This document shows positions 1 through 7,909 of a stretch of 50,017 nt of DNA, one piece after another (the first letter of the stretch is position 1; each line of letters begins with the position of its first letter). The DNA lies in the NCBI RefSeq assembly GCF_016056295.1, contig NZ_JAECZB010000028.1, forward strand, positions 1 to 50,017, written 5' to 3'. This stretch comes from Atlanticothrix silvestris CENA357. Lineage in GTDB: Bacteria > Cyanobacteriota > Cyanobacteriia > Cyanobacteriales > Nostocaceae. The translations under genes and the position numbers were made by a program. The notes beneath the pieces were generated by a model. It saw only the letters and a program-made list of their open reading frames with translations, did not search any database and had not been told where the DNA came from.

Positions 1-44
1 CCCCCCGCACCCTGCCCCAATTCCTCTTACCCATGCCCCATGCC

Positions 45-425
45 CTATTTTTGAGGATTTGCTCCTCGACAAACAATTTCCATTGCATTCGCTTCTGGAG
101 TACCAGGTTTAGGAAAAATTTCGCGCTTAGTTTGATCGTCACGGATTAAATGTCCAGCCGAGGTATAAACAGACAATCTTTTGGAAAACAACCTCTGCTG
201 ACCACAAGCAGCACGAAGAGTAGTTTGTGCTGTACCTTTATCATGCTTCTGTAAAAGGATATACTCGTTTCCTTTAATCGATGCCAAGTCAAGCACAATT
301 GGCTCGCCATTACCATCAGAGCCTACTTGAATATACAGATTGTTGTTATTTGCCTGGGCGATCGCTGTGCTACCCAATGAAAGTGCAAATACTGTTATTA
401 GACTACCAAAGCTCTTTAAAAACAT
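45..425 (-). CDS. small predicted secreted protein, unknown function
   Basis: I do not recognise a characterised function. The start is placed at the internal ATG (base 425) because the protein then begins MFLKSFGSLITVFALSLGS, a clean Sec signal peptide ending near AIAQA. The longer open frame up to base 566 adds 47 residues with no signal character. The mature part, about 100 aa, has two cysteines (in RAACGQ and IVCRGA) that could form a disulfide, and loosely recalls the small adhesin-E-like periplasmic proteins common in cyanobacteria. It would act in the periplasm or outside the cell. The gene is isolated: upstream lies a 0.7 kb gap, downstream the window edge. Confidence 0.55.
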   Translation of the reverse strand: MFLKSFGSLITVFALSLGSTAIAQANNNNLYIQVGSDGNGEPIVLDLASIKGNEYILLQKHDKGTAQTTLRAACGQQRLFSKRLSVYTSAGHLIRDDQTKREIFPKPGTPEANAMEIVCRGANPQK

Positions 426-661
426 AAAGTTTAAAAGTGAAAAACTGTATATTCTTTTGTATTCATGTAAAGGTAATTTATGGTGCAGTGAAATTACTAA
501 ATATTTCTTATTGAATAAATAATTGACAAATAAATTACTAGTAGTTGTGGTTAAAAACTTTGGCATTGTGCTACAATGTAATTTACAAAATTTACGGTTT
601 TATACCTACACAATAAAAATGTAAACAAATAACAGTTTTTTACTCCTAGTAAATATAAAAA

Positions 662-691
662 AATCCAGCCATTGTTAAACAAAGCTGGATT
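662..691 (-). terminator. Rho-independent terminator, minus strand
   Basis: Perfect 8-bp stem AATCCAGC (662-669) with GCTGGATT (684-691). Read on the minus strand it is followed at once by a T-rich run (complement of the A-run at 650-661). No minus-strand gene ends here, so it may close a small RNA. Confidence 0.6.
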
Positions 692-836
692 ACAGGGTAT
701 GAATTATGATTTGAAATATATTTTTTCCTAAATTAATGCTGAAATTCACTTGTTTACCGTAATTCGGTTGTTATTCAAATAGTTATTAACTTGATAATAA
801 AGAAGCGATCGCAGAGTGTACGTACTCAAAAAGAAA

Positions 837-857
837 ACCCCGCCTATTAAGCGGGGT
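837..857 (-). terminator. Rho-independent terminator, minus strand
   Basis: GC-rich 7-bp stem ACCCCGC (837-843) with GCGGGGT (851-857) and a 7-nt loop. On the minus strand it is followed by TTTCTTTTTGAG, a good U-tract. Nothing coding on the minus strand precedes it. A candidate -10 for such a transcript (TATATA-like) lies around 970-985. Confidence 0.6.
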
Positions 858-1158
858 AGCATTGACGACAATGTTGTGAGTATTCCACTGCATGAGATCC
901 TAAAAACACAGCAATTATCAGGATTTAACAAAATATTACCTTGTTGATCAAAGTATTTTGCCTCTCTTATTGTATATATAGTTATCTATCGTTAGTAAGA
1001 TGATTTTCTAGGTGTGATCTTAGCAAAGAGCGATCGCTGTTTTCAGAAGCCTCTCCTGCTCCCTCGATCCCCAAACCATATTTTGGGCAACAAATTGCAC
1101 TCTTAACGTGATATTGGTATTACAGCGACTCAATCTCTATCTGTCAGTTAAAAACATT

Positions 1159-1374
1159 ATGGGTTTTGCCGACCTATCGATCGCAGAGATAGCAGCAGAC
1201 TACAGTATTCCTGTAGAAGAGGTGTTTTCTCTGTGCGACCAACTGGGAATTGCCTATAAACACCAAAAGACCCGTTTGGCGTTAGAGGATGCAAAGGCAA
1301 TTATTTCGCAAATATTGTCTGAAATATACCCAAGAGGTACAAGCGACTCGATGGGTGATACCGGAGTCACCTAA
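1159..1374 (+). CDS. small IF-2 N-terminal-like protein upstream of psbV
   Basis: Protein of 71 aa from the ATG at 1159 (MGFADLSIAEIAADYSIP). An upstream in-frame ATA/ATG extension from 1108 is less likely, since the conserved-looking part starts at MGFADLS. The segment LSIAEIAADYSIPVEEVFSL, followed by a helix ending in DAKAIISQIL, matches the small IF2_N / DNA-binding-like fold found at the start of bacterial initiation factor IF-2. Stand-alone copies are common in cyanobacteria, and I recall them next to psbV. The role is unproven; it could bind RNA or a photosystem transcript. It lies 126 bp ahead of psbV on the same strand. Confidence 0.6.
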   Translation: MGFADLSIAEIAADYSIPVEEVFSLCDQLGIAYKHQKTRLALEDAKAIISQILSEIYPRGTSDSMGDTGVT

Positions 1375-1500
1375 AGGGCTATATTCGGGCTTTGGCTAAT
1401 CGCTAACGACGAAGAATAATCAGCCATTAGCAATTAGCAACGTGGAGATTGGGCATCGCTTTCTTAGCTGTGTTGAGCGTCAAAATCTTTAAGGGGAAAC

Positions 1501-1992
1501 ATGTTTAGAAGACTAATTGGCGTTGTTGTAGCTGCCGTTTTGCTGACGTTCCAGCTAACTGTAGGTAGCGCGACAGCGGTGGAACTGGACAAAGCGATCC
1601 GAACAGTGCCATTAAATGATCAGGGCGATACCGTCGTACTCAGCCTAAAACAAGTCAAAGAAGGCAAACGCTTATTTCAATACGCTTGTGCCCAATGTCA
1701 TGTTGGCGGCGTTACCAAGACCAACCAAAACGTAGGACTTGAACCAGAAGCGCTAGCACTGGCAACACCAAACCGTAACAATATTGAAGGTTTGGTGGAT
1801 TATATGAAAAATCCTACTACCTACGATGGTGAAGAGGAAATTTCCGAATTACATCCCAGCATCAAGAGCGCAGATATTTTCACAGAAATGAGAAATCTGA
1901 CAGATGATGACTTGACAGCGATCGCAGGTCATATTCTCCTGCAACCCAAGGTTGTTGGTGACAAATGGGGAGGCGGTAAAATTTACTACTAA
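1501..1992 (+). CDS. psbV: photosystem II cytochrome c550
   Basis: PsbV is the extrinsic lumenal cytochrome of photosystem II that stabilises the oxygen-evolving Mn4Ca cluster together with PsbO and PsbU. The protein is 163 aa with a 26-residue signal peptide ending at ATA, so it is exported to the thylakoid lumen. The c-type heme site is CAQCH at residues 63-67. His118 in ELHPS becomes mature His92, the known sixth ligand of c550. The C-terminus GGGKIYY is typical of the family. The start is supported by AAGGGGA six bases upstream. Full length, no anomalies; followed by a repeat-rich spacer and then petE. Confidence 0.97.
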   Translation: MFRRLIGVVVAAVLLTFQLTVGSATAVELDKAIRTVPLNDQGDTVVLSLKQVKEGKRLFQYACAQCHVGGVTKTNQNVGLEPEALALATPNRNNIEGLVDYMKNPTTYDGEEEISELHPSIKSADIFTEMRNLTDDDLTAIAGHILLQPKVVGDKWGGGKIYY

Positions 1993-2367
1993 AAACCTCA
2001 ATCATTTCTGAATGCTGAGTCATTGGGTATCAGGCACTTGTACTGAGCCTGTCCTGAGCGCAGCCTCTCGTAAAGAAGGGCGTAGCCGAAGTATTGGGAA
2101 GAAGGGTAAAGGGCAGGAGTAAGGGGGAATGGGTTTGTTTCTTCATCCTTTACCCTTTAACCTTTAACCTTTAACCTTTTCCCAAGATTGTTTATCCCCT
2201 AATCCCTAAACTTTTCTAATAGTTATTGCTATTTGTACAAGTTTTTGCTATCAATTTTTCATCATTGTTAAAAAAAAAAATTGCATCTACGACAGATTGT
2301 CATATTTAGCGTTGATTGTATTTAAAATGGAATAAGGAAAATAAAAACTATTTGTTAGGAGAGAGCC
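1993..2367. other. repeat-bearing spacer between psbV and petE
   Basis: A 375-bp gap without genes. The first half carries a GC-richer dispersed-type segment (about 2038-2100) and heptamer-rich repeat copy A (2131-2183). The second half is AT-rich with an A-run near 2270 and should hold the petE promoter. A purine-rich AGGAGAG lies just ahead of the petE ATG. Confidence 0.5.
2131..2183. repeat. dispersed TTTAACC heptamer block, copy A
   Basis: Contains the reverse complement of GGATGAAGAAACAAACCC followed by tandem TTTAACC heptamers. The same core recurs in opposite orientation at 3429-3491 and 35341-35393, each time with flanking TTAACCC/GGTTAAA units, so this is one dispersed repeat family of the STRR type known from heterocystous cyanobacteria. 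Confidence 0.75.
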
Positions 2368-2787
2368 ATGAAATCGATTGCGGCAAGCTTGCGACGCTTT
2401 AGTTTAGCTGTATTGACGATTCTTTTAGTTGTTAGCAGCTTTGCTGTTTTTACTCCTAGTGCTGCGGCTGAAACACATCAGGTGAAACTGGGTAGTGATA
2501 AAGGAATGCTGGCATTTGAACCGGCAAAGTTAACGATTAAACCAGGCGACACAATTGAATGGGTGAATAACAAAGTTCCTCCCCATAATGTTGTATTTGA
2601 TGCTGCTAAAAACCCAGAGAAGAGTGCCGACCTAGCAAAGTCTCTATCTCATAAACAGTTGTTGATGAGTCCTGGTCAAACCCAAACCACAACTTTCCCC
2701 GCAGACGCACCTGCTGGTGAATACACCTTCTATTGCGAACCACACCGTGGTGCTGGCATGGTTGGTAAAATTATTGTCGAAGGCTAG
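2368..2787 (+). CDS. petE: plastocyanin
   Basis: Plastocyanin is the copper protein that carries electrons in the lumen from cytochrome b6f to photosystem I or cytochrome oxidase. The 139-aa precursor has a 34-residue signal peptide (ends SAAA) and a 105-aa mature domain starting ETHQVK. All four copper ligands are present: His73 (PPHN), Cys123 and His126 (CEPH) and Met131, equal to mature H39, C89, H92 and M97. The start follows a purine-rich AGGAGAG. Its functional substitute petJ lies just downstream on the same strand. In other cyanobacteria petE is copper-induced and petJ copper-repressed, which would need separate control of two adjacent genes. Confidence 0.97.
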   Translation: MKSIAASLRRFSLAVLTILLVVSSFAVFTPSAAAETHQVKLGSDKGMLAFEPAKLTIKPGDTIEWVNNKVPPHNVVFDAAKNPEKSADLAKSLSHKQLLMSPGQTQTTTFPADAPAGEYTFYCEPHRGAGMVGKIIVEG

Positions 2788-2883
2788 AAACAACTCTGTC
2801 GAGACAAGATGATTTTTCTGGGATGACTCCGCGAAACTAGCATAACGTGCCGCATTTTTAGTGGCGCATACGATAGGCAAATG

Positions 2884-2955
2884 GCGGTGACGAGTTTTAT
2901 TTCCGCCCAGAATGCTCAACGCCCCCGGCGATGAAAGGAATCAACTCGTCACCGC
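2884..2955 (+). terminator. long hairpin between petE and petJ
   Basis: Perfect 13-bp inverted repeat GCGGTGACGAGTT (2884-2896) and AACTCGTCACCGC (2943-2955) around a 46-nt loop, followed by TAATTTTG. It lies about 100 bp after petE and 100 bp before petJ, and could end petE transcripts or act as a regulatory structure. The weak T-run makes simple termination uncertain. Confidence 0.5.
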
Positions 2956-3054
2956 TAATTTTGTTCAAATTTAACCTATATTAATAATGAATAGCGTTTA
3001 TACTCTCCAGAATAGTGGCTTGAGGTTTATAGAGGCTGCTTGTAAGGAGACATC

Positions 3055-3399
3055 TTGAGAATATTTTTATTGATATTGCTATCAGTGATCGCTTTATTTA
3101 AATTGACATCTATTCAGCCAGCGTTAGCCGCTGAAACATCCAACGGTGCCAATATCTTCAATAATAACTGTGCTGCTTGCCATATAGGTGGCGGCAACAT
3201 CCTAATTTCTCAAAAAACATTGAAAAAGGAAGCATTATCCAAGTACCTGGAAAACTACAACACCGACTCAATTCAGGCGATTATCTACCAAGTACAAAAC
3301 GGCAAAAATGCTATGCCTGCCTTCAAAAGCAAATTGAGCGCTCAAGAAATCTTGGAGGTAGCTGGTTACGTTTTTCAAAAAGCGGAACAAGGTTGGTAG
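3055..3399 (+). CDS. petJ: cytochrome c6 (c553)
   Basis: Soluble lumenal cytochrome that replaces plastocyanin between cytochrome b6f and photosystem I when copper is scarce. The protein is 114 aa with a signal peptide ending ALAAE, heme site CAACH at residues 39-43, and axial Met87 in NAMPAF; the C-terminus VAGYVFQKAEQGW is typical. The start is TTG at 3055: AAGGAGA lies 6 bases upstream, and no ATG in the frame would keep the signal peptide. Placement directly after petE puts the two alternative carriers side by side, with psbV just before them. Confidence 0.95.
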   Translation: MRIFLLILLSVIALFKLTSIQPALAAETSNGANIFNNNCAACHIGGGNILISQKTLKKEALSKYLENYNTDSIQAIIYQVQNGKNAMPAFKSKLSAQEILEVAGYVFQKAEQGW

Positions 3400-3428
3400 A
3401 TGATAGCAGAGGGAGCAAGAAGAGGGGG

Positions 3429-3505
3429 AAAAGGTTAAAGGGTAAAGGGTAAAGGATGAAGAAACAAACCCTTTAACCCTTTAACCCTTTCCCTTTCCCC
3501 CTTAC
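3429..3505. repeat. dispersed TTTAACC heptamer block, copy B
   Basis: Opposite orientation to copy A at 2131-2183. It carries GGATGAAGAAACAAACCC flanked by GGTTAAAGGGTAAAGGG on one side and repeated CTTTAACC on the other, so the two sides can fold into a hairpin. It sits between the convergent petJ and TonB-like genes. Confidence 0.75.
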
Positions 3506-3543
3506 CCCTTCTTCCCAATGCCCAATGCCCTATGCCCCTTATT

Positions 3544-5019
3544 TTATTTATCTGTATCAGAACTTTTTCTTTGTTCTCTGAAATCCCGCAACTTTTCTAT
3601 TAGCTTTTGATCAGATTCTTCAGAGGGCGACAGTTGGGTGCTATTAGCTCCCGGTGTAGATAATGGTTTAGTGGTAACTGTCGGCTTAGGTGCTGGCTGA
3701 TCGTTTCTAATTCGCAGTGCGGGTAATGGTTTAACAGTCGCTGCTGGTGTTGGTTGATTAGTAGTAACTCCTGGAGTAGACAATGGCTTGGGAAGAACTA
3801 CATTTGGTGTTGGTTCTTGAGTCGCTTCAGCAGTATTGTCGATGTTGTTTTGAAAACGCAGGCTAAAAGGATAACGGTTAGTCTGCTTATCTGCTTTCGG
3901 AGCCTTTGCATTAAAATATTCTCTGGCTTTTGATCGTAGATCAGGAGAAAGGGACTTGTCTTGGAACTTAATGTCTAAAACTTTACCTTCAGAATCTACT
4001 ACTAAAAAACCCAAGACCGTACCTTCAAGACCAGGTTTATTTATGGAGATAATGTCACGAATGACGGCTTTTTCTTGGGAGTTGGGATATTGCTGCTGGA
4101 CTGCTTTTCTTAAATCTTCGTATGAGTTGACTTGTGCAATGAGCGCTTGTTGACTTGTTTTTGTGGATAACTCAGGCATCACAGGTGTAGACCCTTGCTG
4201 CCATTTGGGAACAGTTTCTCTTGCTAGGATTAACTCATCTTCCACTTTTGGAGTTTTTGCTACAGGTGCTACCAGTGGCTGGTTTGGAGCCAGTTTAGAT
4301 GCATCATTGCCAGGCAAAGTAGGTTGTGGAACTGTATTGTTAGTGGTTGGGGTATTAATAGGATTGGGAGATGGAGCATTCAGCAGATCACGGGGTAGTT
4401 TAGCCGAGTTTAATGCTGGTAGTCTATCTACGGGTAGTGGTTTGGATGCTGCTATTTCTATTTCCTTGTCGTTAAAACGAGGAACTGACGGAATCTGGGT
4501 AAACTTTTTATCGGCAGCGTTGAAACCAGAAGTATCAAAGCTAAAGTCTTCTTTGGGAACTATCTGTGAAGATTGTTCTTGAGGTGAAGATGCAATCCGA
4601 TAGTTGTCAGGTCTGCTGACAATTGGCGGTAGTATCGGCTGTGTATATGCAGGTAGTGGTAATGGGGGTAATATAGTCGTCTGGGCATCCAAGTTGGGAG
4701 GAACTTGCTGAGAAAATTGCTGTTGGGAAGGTAACTGTGGTTGTAAAGGTAACTGTGCTTGCAAGGGTAGTTGCGGTTGTAAAGCAACTTGAGGTGCAGT
4801 ACCTGGAGTTTGTGGTAAACGATTTTGGTCAGCTTGGCTTAATTCCAAAATTCCGACTGATTTTGGTGATGCTGACTCTTTAGGTTGACTGGAATTTACA
4901 GGCATCAATGGCACAATCAATGCAATAGCACCGTGGATACCAAGAGAAGCTATTGCCGCTATTCCAGTTGGCTGGCCTAATATTTCTGGTATATTTTTTA
5001 GCAAGGAGACGTAAGACAT
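3544..5019 (-). CDS. proline-rich TonB-like protein
   Basis: Protein of 491 aa built like an energy-transducing TonB protein. A short cytoplasmic N-terminus is followed by one hydrophobic helix at about residues 20-40 (GIAAIASLGIHGAIALIVPL). Then come some 270 residues rich in Pro, Gln and Asn with PLQPQLP-type repeats that could span the periplasm, and a folded region around residues 305-395 (VLGFLVVDSEGKVLDIKF) that resembles the TonB C-terminal beta domain. A low-complexity Pro/Thr tail with PKPLSTPG repeats follows, which is unusual, as TonB normally ends with the folded domain. No exbB/exbD or receptor gene is nearby. It may serve iron or other outer-membrane uptake, or be structural. 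Confidence 0.6.
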   Translation of the reverse strand: MSYVSLLKNIPEILGQPTGIAAIASLGIHGAIALIVPLMPVNSSQPKESASPKSVGILELSQADQNRLPQTPGTAPQVALQPQLPLQAQLPLQPQLPSQQQFSQQVPPNLDAQTTILPPLPLPAYTQPILPPIVSRPDNYRIASSPQEQSSQIVPKEDFSFDTSGFNAADKKFTQIPSVPRFNDKEIEIAASKPLPVDRLPALNSAKLPRDLLNAPSPNPINTPTTNNTVPQPTLPGNDASKLAPNQPLVAPVAKTPKVEDELILARETVPKWQQGSTPVMPELSTKTSQQALIAQVNSYEDLRKAVQQQYPNSQEKAVIRDIISINKPGLEGTVLGFLVVDSEGKVLDIKFQDKSLSPDLRSKAREYFNAKAPKADKQTNRYPFSLRFQNNIDNTAEATQEPTPNVVLPKPLSTPGVTTNQPTPAATVKPLPALRIRNDQPAPKPTVTTKPLSTPGANSTQLSPSEESDQKLIEKLRDFREQRKSSDTDK

Positions 5020-5487
5020 ATTTGTTATCGTTCACTCAGCTCAGTTGCAGTTGAATTAGCAAAGCATTTGATCTTAATTGCAATAGATGCGTTCCTTTAA
5101 AAATAATAACTTTCTACGCTAGTACTCAAAACAGCAAAATCGTTTTTTTTCAAGTTTTTATTTTAATGACGCAGTGTTGCACTTGGGAAGTTGCATTTGC
5201 TGATGAAGTTCTGGAAAATGATTACTTTTAAAAGGCGCTTTTTGTGAAAAGATGCACAGCGAAAACTGAAACTTAGGATAGTTGTCAGTATTGGGTGATG
5301 ACATCAGTCTAAATGCATATCCATGTTTGTTTGAGTCGCTTGTTTCAGTAGCCAACTGTTTTTTAGCTAGTCACGCTTCCGTAACAGATGGCAAGCTTGC
5401 TGATCAATAATATGGACTGTGGCTGAATCATACCACATCAGTCCAGTTGCAAACTGTTGTTCACTTTACTGTTTTTCAAAAGCCAAA
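5020..5487. other. gap between divergent TonB-like and lipase genes
   Basis: A 468-bp AT-rich divergent spacer that must contain both promoters. A 65-codon minus frame (5158-5355) was considered and not accepted. No repeat or strong hairpin was seen. Confidence 0.4.
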
Positions 5488-6183
5488 ATGCCATTACCTA
5501 CTGTTATTGTGCCTGGATATTTAGAAAGCGCGATCGCCTATCGTGAATTAGAACACTCTCTAGAGCAATTGGGTTTTCCCACAATTACAGTATCCCTACG
5601 CCGACGCGACTGGATACCTACAATTGGTGGCAGATCTGTAACACCAATTTTGCAACAATTAGATCACACAGTCAAAAAGATGTTGCAAAAACATCAGGCT
5701 ACTCAAGTCAACTTAATTGGCCATTCCGCAGGGGGTTGGATCTCTCGCATTTACCTAGGAGATCAGCCTTATGCAGCCAGAGGTGAAGTCAAATCCTTTG
5801 TTTGGGAAGCTCACCCTTTGGTTGCTACTCTCATCAGCCTAGGCACACCCCATATTAGTCAAGAACGCTGGACACGCCAGAATTTGGATTTTGTTACCAA
5901 TAATTACCCTGGAGCATTTTACAAACATGTTCGTTATGTTTGCGTAGCCGGAAAAACAATTTTTGGGGCCAGACAAAGAGGTAGTTGGCTAGCTTACAGT
6001 AGTTATCAACTAACTTGTGGCATCGGTAATACCTGGGGAGATGGCATCACACCCATTGCATCTGCTCATCTAGAAGGTGCGGAAAATCTTGTTATTGCAG
6101 GAGTTAGACATTCTCCTAGGAATCGGGGAATTTGGTATGGTTCCTCAGAACCATTAAAAACTTGGGTAAATTATTTAATTTAA
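5488..6183 (+). CDS. lipase-like alpha/beta hydrolase
   Basis: Alpha/beta-fold serine hydrolase of 231 aa, probably acting on an ester or lipid. It opens with a beta strand and oxyanion region (MPLPTVIVPGYLESA) and has the nucleophile elbow GHSAGG with Ser80. A late His (GVRHSPRNR) can complete the triad, and an Asp in WGDGITP is a candidate acid. The organisation resembles PGAP1-like and triacylglycerol lipase families that are common in cyanobacteria. I place the start at the ATG at 5488; an upstream in-frame GTG at 5419 would add 23 residues without any motif. No signal peptide, so it is probably cytoplasmic. The substrate is unknown. Confidence 0.75.
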   Translation: MPLPTVIVPGYLESAIAYRELEHSLEQLGFPTITVSLRRRDWIPTIGGRSVTPILQQLDHTVKKMLQKHQATQVNLIGHSAGGWISRIYLGDQPYAARGEVKSFVWEAHPLVATLISLGTPHISQERWTRQNLDFVTNNYPGAFYKHVRYVCVAGKTIFGARQRGSWLAYSSYQLTCGIGNTWGDGITPIASAHLEGAENLVIAGVRHSPRNRGIWYGSSEPLKTWVNYLI

Positions 6184-6283
6184 AAAACTTTATTTCTTAC
6201 AAAGTGTTGCAACATATTTTAATAAATCTTAGTTACAATTGTAATAAAAATACACTTTAAATCACAACTTAGAGAGGTCAGCC

Positions 6284-6898
6284 ATGCAAAGCACCCAGTT
6301 CGATAGGATTTTGCGGCGACTAGCAACTATACTCTCAGTCGTTATTCTTACCTTGTGCTTGATTTATGTCTCCACCGGAGTTTTGCTGTCTTTTTACTAC
6401 GAACCGACAGCAGGCGGCGCTTATAATTCACTCAAAACAATTGATACAGAGGTAACATACGGCTGGTTATTTCACAGAGCGCATGATATTGCTGGTAATT
6501 GGGCAATTGCGATCGCTCTAGTGCAAATTGTAGTGATGTTTTTGAGTCGGCAATTTCGCCAGAGTTGGCTAATCGCTTGGATAAGTGGGATTTTCTTTAC
6601 CCTAAGTGCGATCGCTTTAGATTGGACATCAATGATTTTAGATTGGACTCAAGAAGGATATTGGCGTTTTAGCATTGAGCTAGGAAACATTCAAGCAATT
6701 CCTTTGATTGGTAATCAATTACGAGACATTTTGACGGGTGGTGGTGCAATCAGCAGTGTCACCGTCCAACACTTATACACGATACACAGTTACATTATTC
6801 CTATTGCTGCCATACTGTTTGCGGTAGTACATTTATTGGCTCTCTTGTGGCAAGAACAGCAAATGTATCAACAAGAGCCTGAAAGCGAGTTGACTTAA
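6284..6898 (+). CDS. cytochrome b6-like (PetB paralog) membrane protein
   Basis: Protein of 204 aa with four hydrophobic helices, colinear with cytochrome b6 (PetB). FYYEPT, YGWLF, a D(W)xQxGYW-like loop and a final HLYTIHSY helix match PetB landmarks. An ungapped comparison with PetB from memory gives His67 and His168 as the ligands of the lumen-side heme. The second pair would be position 81 and His183, but residue 81 is Gln. The Cys that anchors heme c(n) in PetB (Cys35) corresponds to Ile. So it may carry one b heme or an unusual second site. No petD partner lies beside it. The start follows AGAGAGGT. Probably a thylakoid or plasma-membrane electron carrier of unknown partner. Confidence 0.75.
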   Translation: MQSTQFDRILRRLATILSVVILTLCLIYVSTGVLLSFYYEPTAGGAYNSLKTIDTEVTYGWLFHRAHDIAGNWAIAIALVQIVVMFLSRQFRQSWLIAWISGIFFTLSAIALDWTSMILDWTQEGYWRFSIELGNIQAIPLIGNQLRDILTGGGAISSVTVQHLYTIHSYIIPIAAILFAVVHLLALLWQEQQMYQQEPESELT

Positions 6899-6909
6899 TG
6901 CTGACTTGC

Positions 6910-7836
6910 TTATCTTTCTTGAATTTGCACTGTGCGATTGAACAAATTCATCACCACAGAGATAGTTAAACTGAGGGTAAGATAGGTAAGCATGATGATC
7001 AACATCACTTCTACGGCTTTTCCCGTTTGGTTAAAAGTGGTGGAGGCGACAAAATAAATATCAGGGTAGCCGATCGCGATCGCTAAACTAGAATTTTTCG
7101 TCAAATTTAGATATTGACTTGTTAATGGTGGGATGATTACCCGCAAAGCTTGAGGGAAAATTACTAGCCGCATCACTAATCCCGGTTTTAACCCCAGCGA
7201 TCGCGCTGCTTCCCATTGTCCTTTAGGTACTGATTGAATCCCGCCTCGGACAATTTCTGCAATAAAAGCACCCGTATAAAAAACCAACCCCAGCAGCAAA
7301 GCCGAAAACTCTGGAGATAAATTAAACCAGGGAAGTTCTAAACCATTTTGACTTAGACCAGCAAATCCCCAAACAGAAATCTGATTTTCTTGCTTGGGAA
7401 AACTTAAGAAAACGGCAAAGTACCAAAACAGCAATTGCAATAGTAAGGGTGTATTGCGGAAAATTTCTACATATACTAGGGCGATCTTCCTTAATAACCA
7501 GTTATCAGATAACCGGGCAATCCCAGCAGTTATCCCCACAATTGTAGTTAAGACAATCCCCATCAATGCTATCCGCAATGAGTTAATTAACCCCACCCAC
7601 AAAGCGCGACTGTAGGTATCGGTTGGGTTGTAATTAATTATCGTCTCACCAATATCAAATGAGGCTTGCTGTTTGAGAAAATCAAATCCCAACTGAATGC
7701 CTAATTGCTGCAAATTACGAATGAGGTTGCCCCAAAGTATTGTTACCACAATTACGGCTAAAAATACGGCGATTAATTGCGTTGCAATCAACCAAAATCG
7801 ATTATCACGCCAGATAGGTGGTTTGGAATTTGTCAT
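6910..7836 (-). CDS. natG: amino-acid ABC transporter permease, NatG-like
   Basis: Inner-membrane permease of 308 aa from the polar amino-acid uptake family (HisM/AapQ/NatG type). It has about six hydrophobic segments and the ATPase-contact EAA loop, here GQWEAARSLGLKPG, near residue 212. In Anabaena, NatF (binding protein), NatG and NatH (permeases) with the shared ATPase BgtA form the N-II system for acidic and neutral amino acids. The length fits NatG rather than the longer NatH. The gene follows natF-like on the same strand after 73 bp. No natH or ATPase gene follows; the next gene is convergent. The symbol rests on family resemblance and gene order. Confidence 0.75.
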   Translation of the reverse strand: MTNSKPPIWRDNRFWLIATQLIAVFLAVIVVTILWGNLIRNLQQLGIQLGFDFLKQQASFDIGETIINYNPTDTYSRALWVGLINSLRIALMGIVLTTIVGITAGIARLSDNWLLRKIALVYVEIFRNTPLLLQLLFWYFAVFLSFPKQENQISVWGFAGLSQNGLELPWFNLSPEFSALLLGLVFYTGAFIAEIVRGGIQSVPKGQWEAARSLGLKPGLVMRLVIFPQALRVIIPPLTSQYLNLTKNSSLAIAIGYPDIYFVASTTFNQTGKAVEVMLIIMLTYLTLSLTISVVMNLFNRTVQIQER

Positions 7837-7874
7837 TGGTCAGTTGTCAGTGGTCAGTTGTCAGTGGTCAGTTA
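7837..7874. repeat. STRR heptamer array (GTCAGTT/GTCAGTG)
   Basis: Five or so tandem heptamers of the GTCAGTT/GTCAGTG type directly abutting the natG-like start codon, inside the 73-bp gap between the natF-like and natG-like genes. The same unit recurs at 45506-45567 and near 46560-46630. Confidence 0.75.
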
Positions 7875-7909
7875 TCGCCATGTCTCCCTCATCTATCTTT
7901 CCTTGCTTC

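Larger units (their letters stand above)
426..1158. other. gene-poor gap with two orphan minus-strand hairpins
   Basis: No convincing coding region. AT-rich sequence holding two Rho-independent-type hairpins (listed separately), both oriented for minus-strand transcripts, plus HIP1 octamers near 806 and 1031. Short open frames here (for example minus 746-931) run straight through a hairpin and lack a ribosome binding site. Confidence 0.5.

Noticed and set aside
746-931. 61-codon minus-strand open frame
   Set aside because: It passes through the GC-rich terminator hairpin at 837-857, has no ribosome site and no recognisable protein pattern.
2644-2919. 91-codon minus-strand open frame across petE
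   Set aside because: Shadow of the plastocyanin gene on the other strand.
4163-4582. 139-codon plus-strand open frame inside the TonB-like gene
   Set aside because: Antisense shadow of a repetitive proline-rich coding region.
5158-5355. 65-codon minus-strand open frame upstream of the TonB-like gene
   Set aside because: Low-complexity AT-rich context, no ribosome site, no motif; position is in a divergent promoter region.
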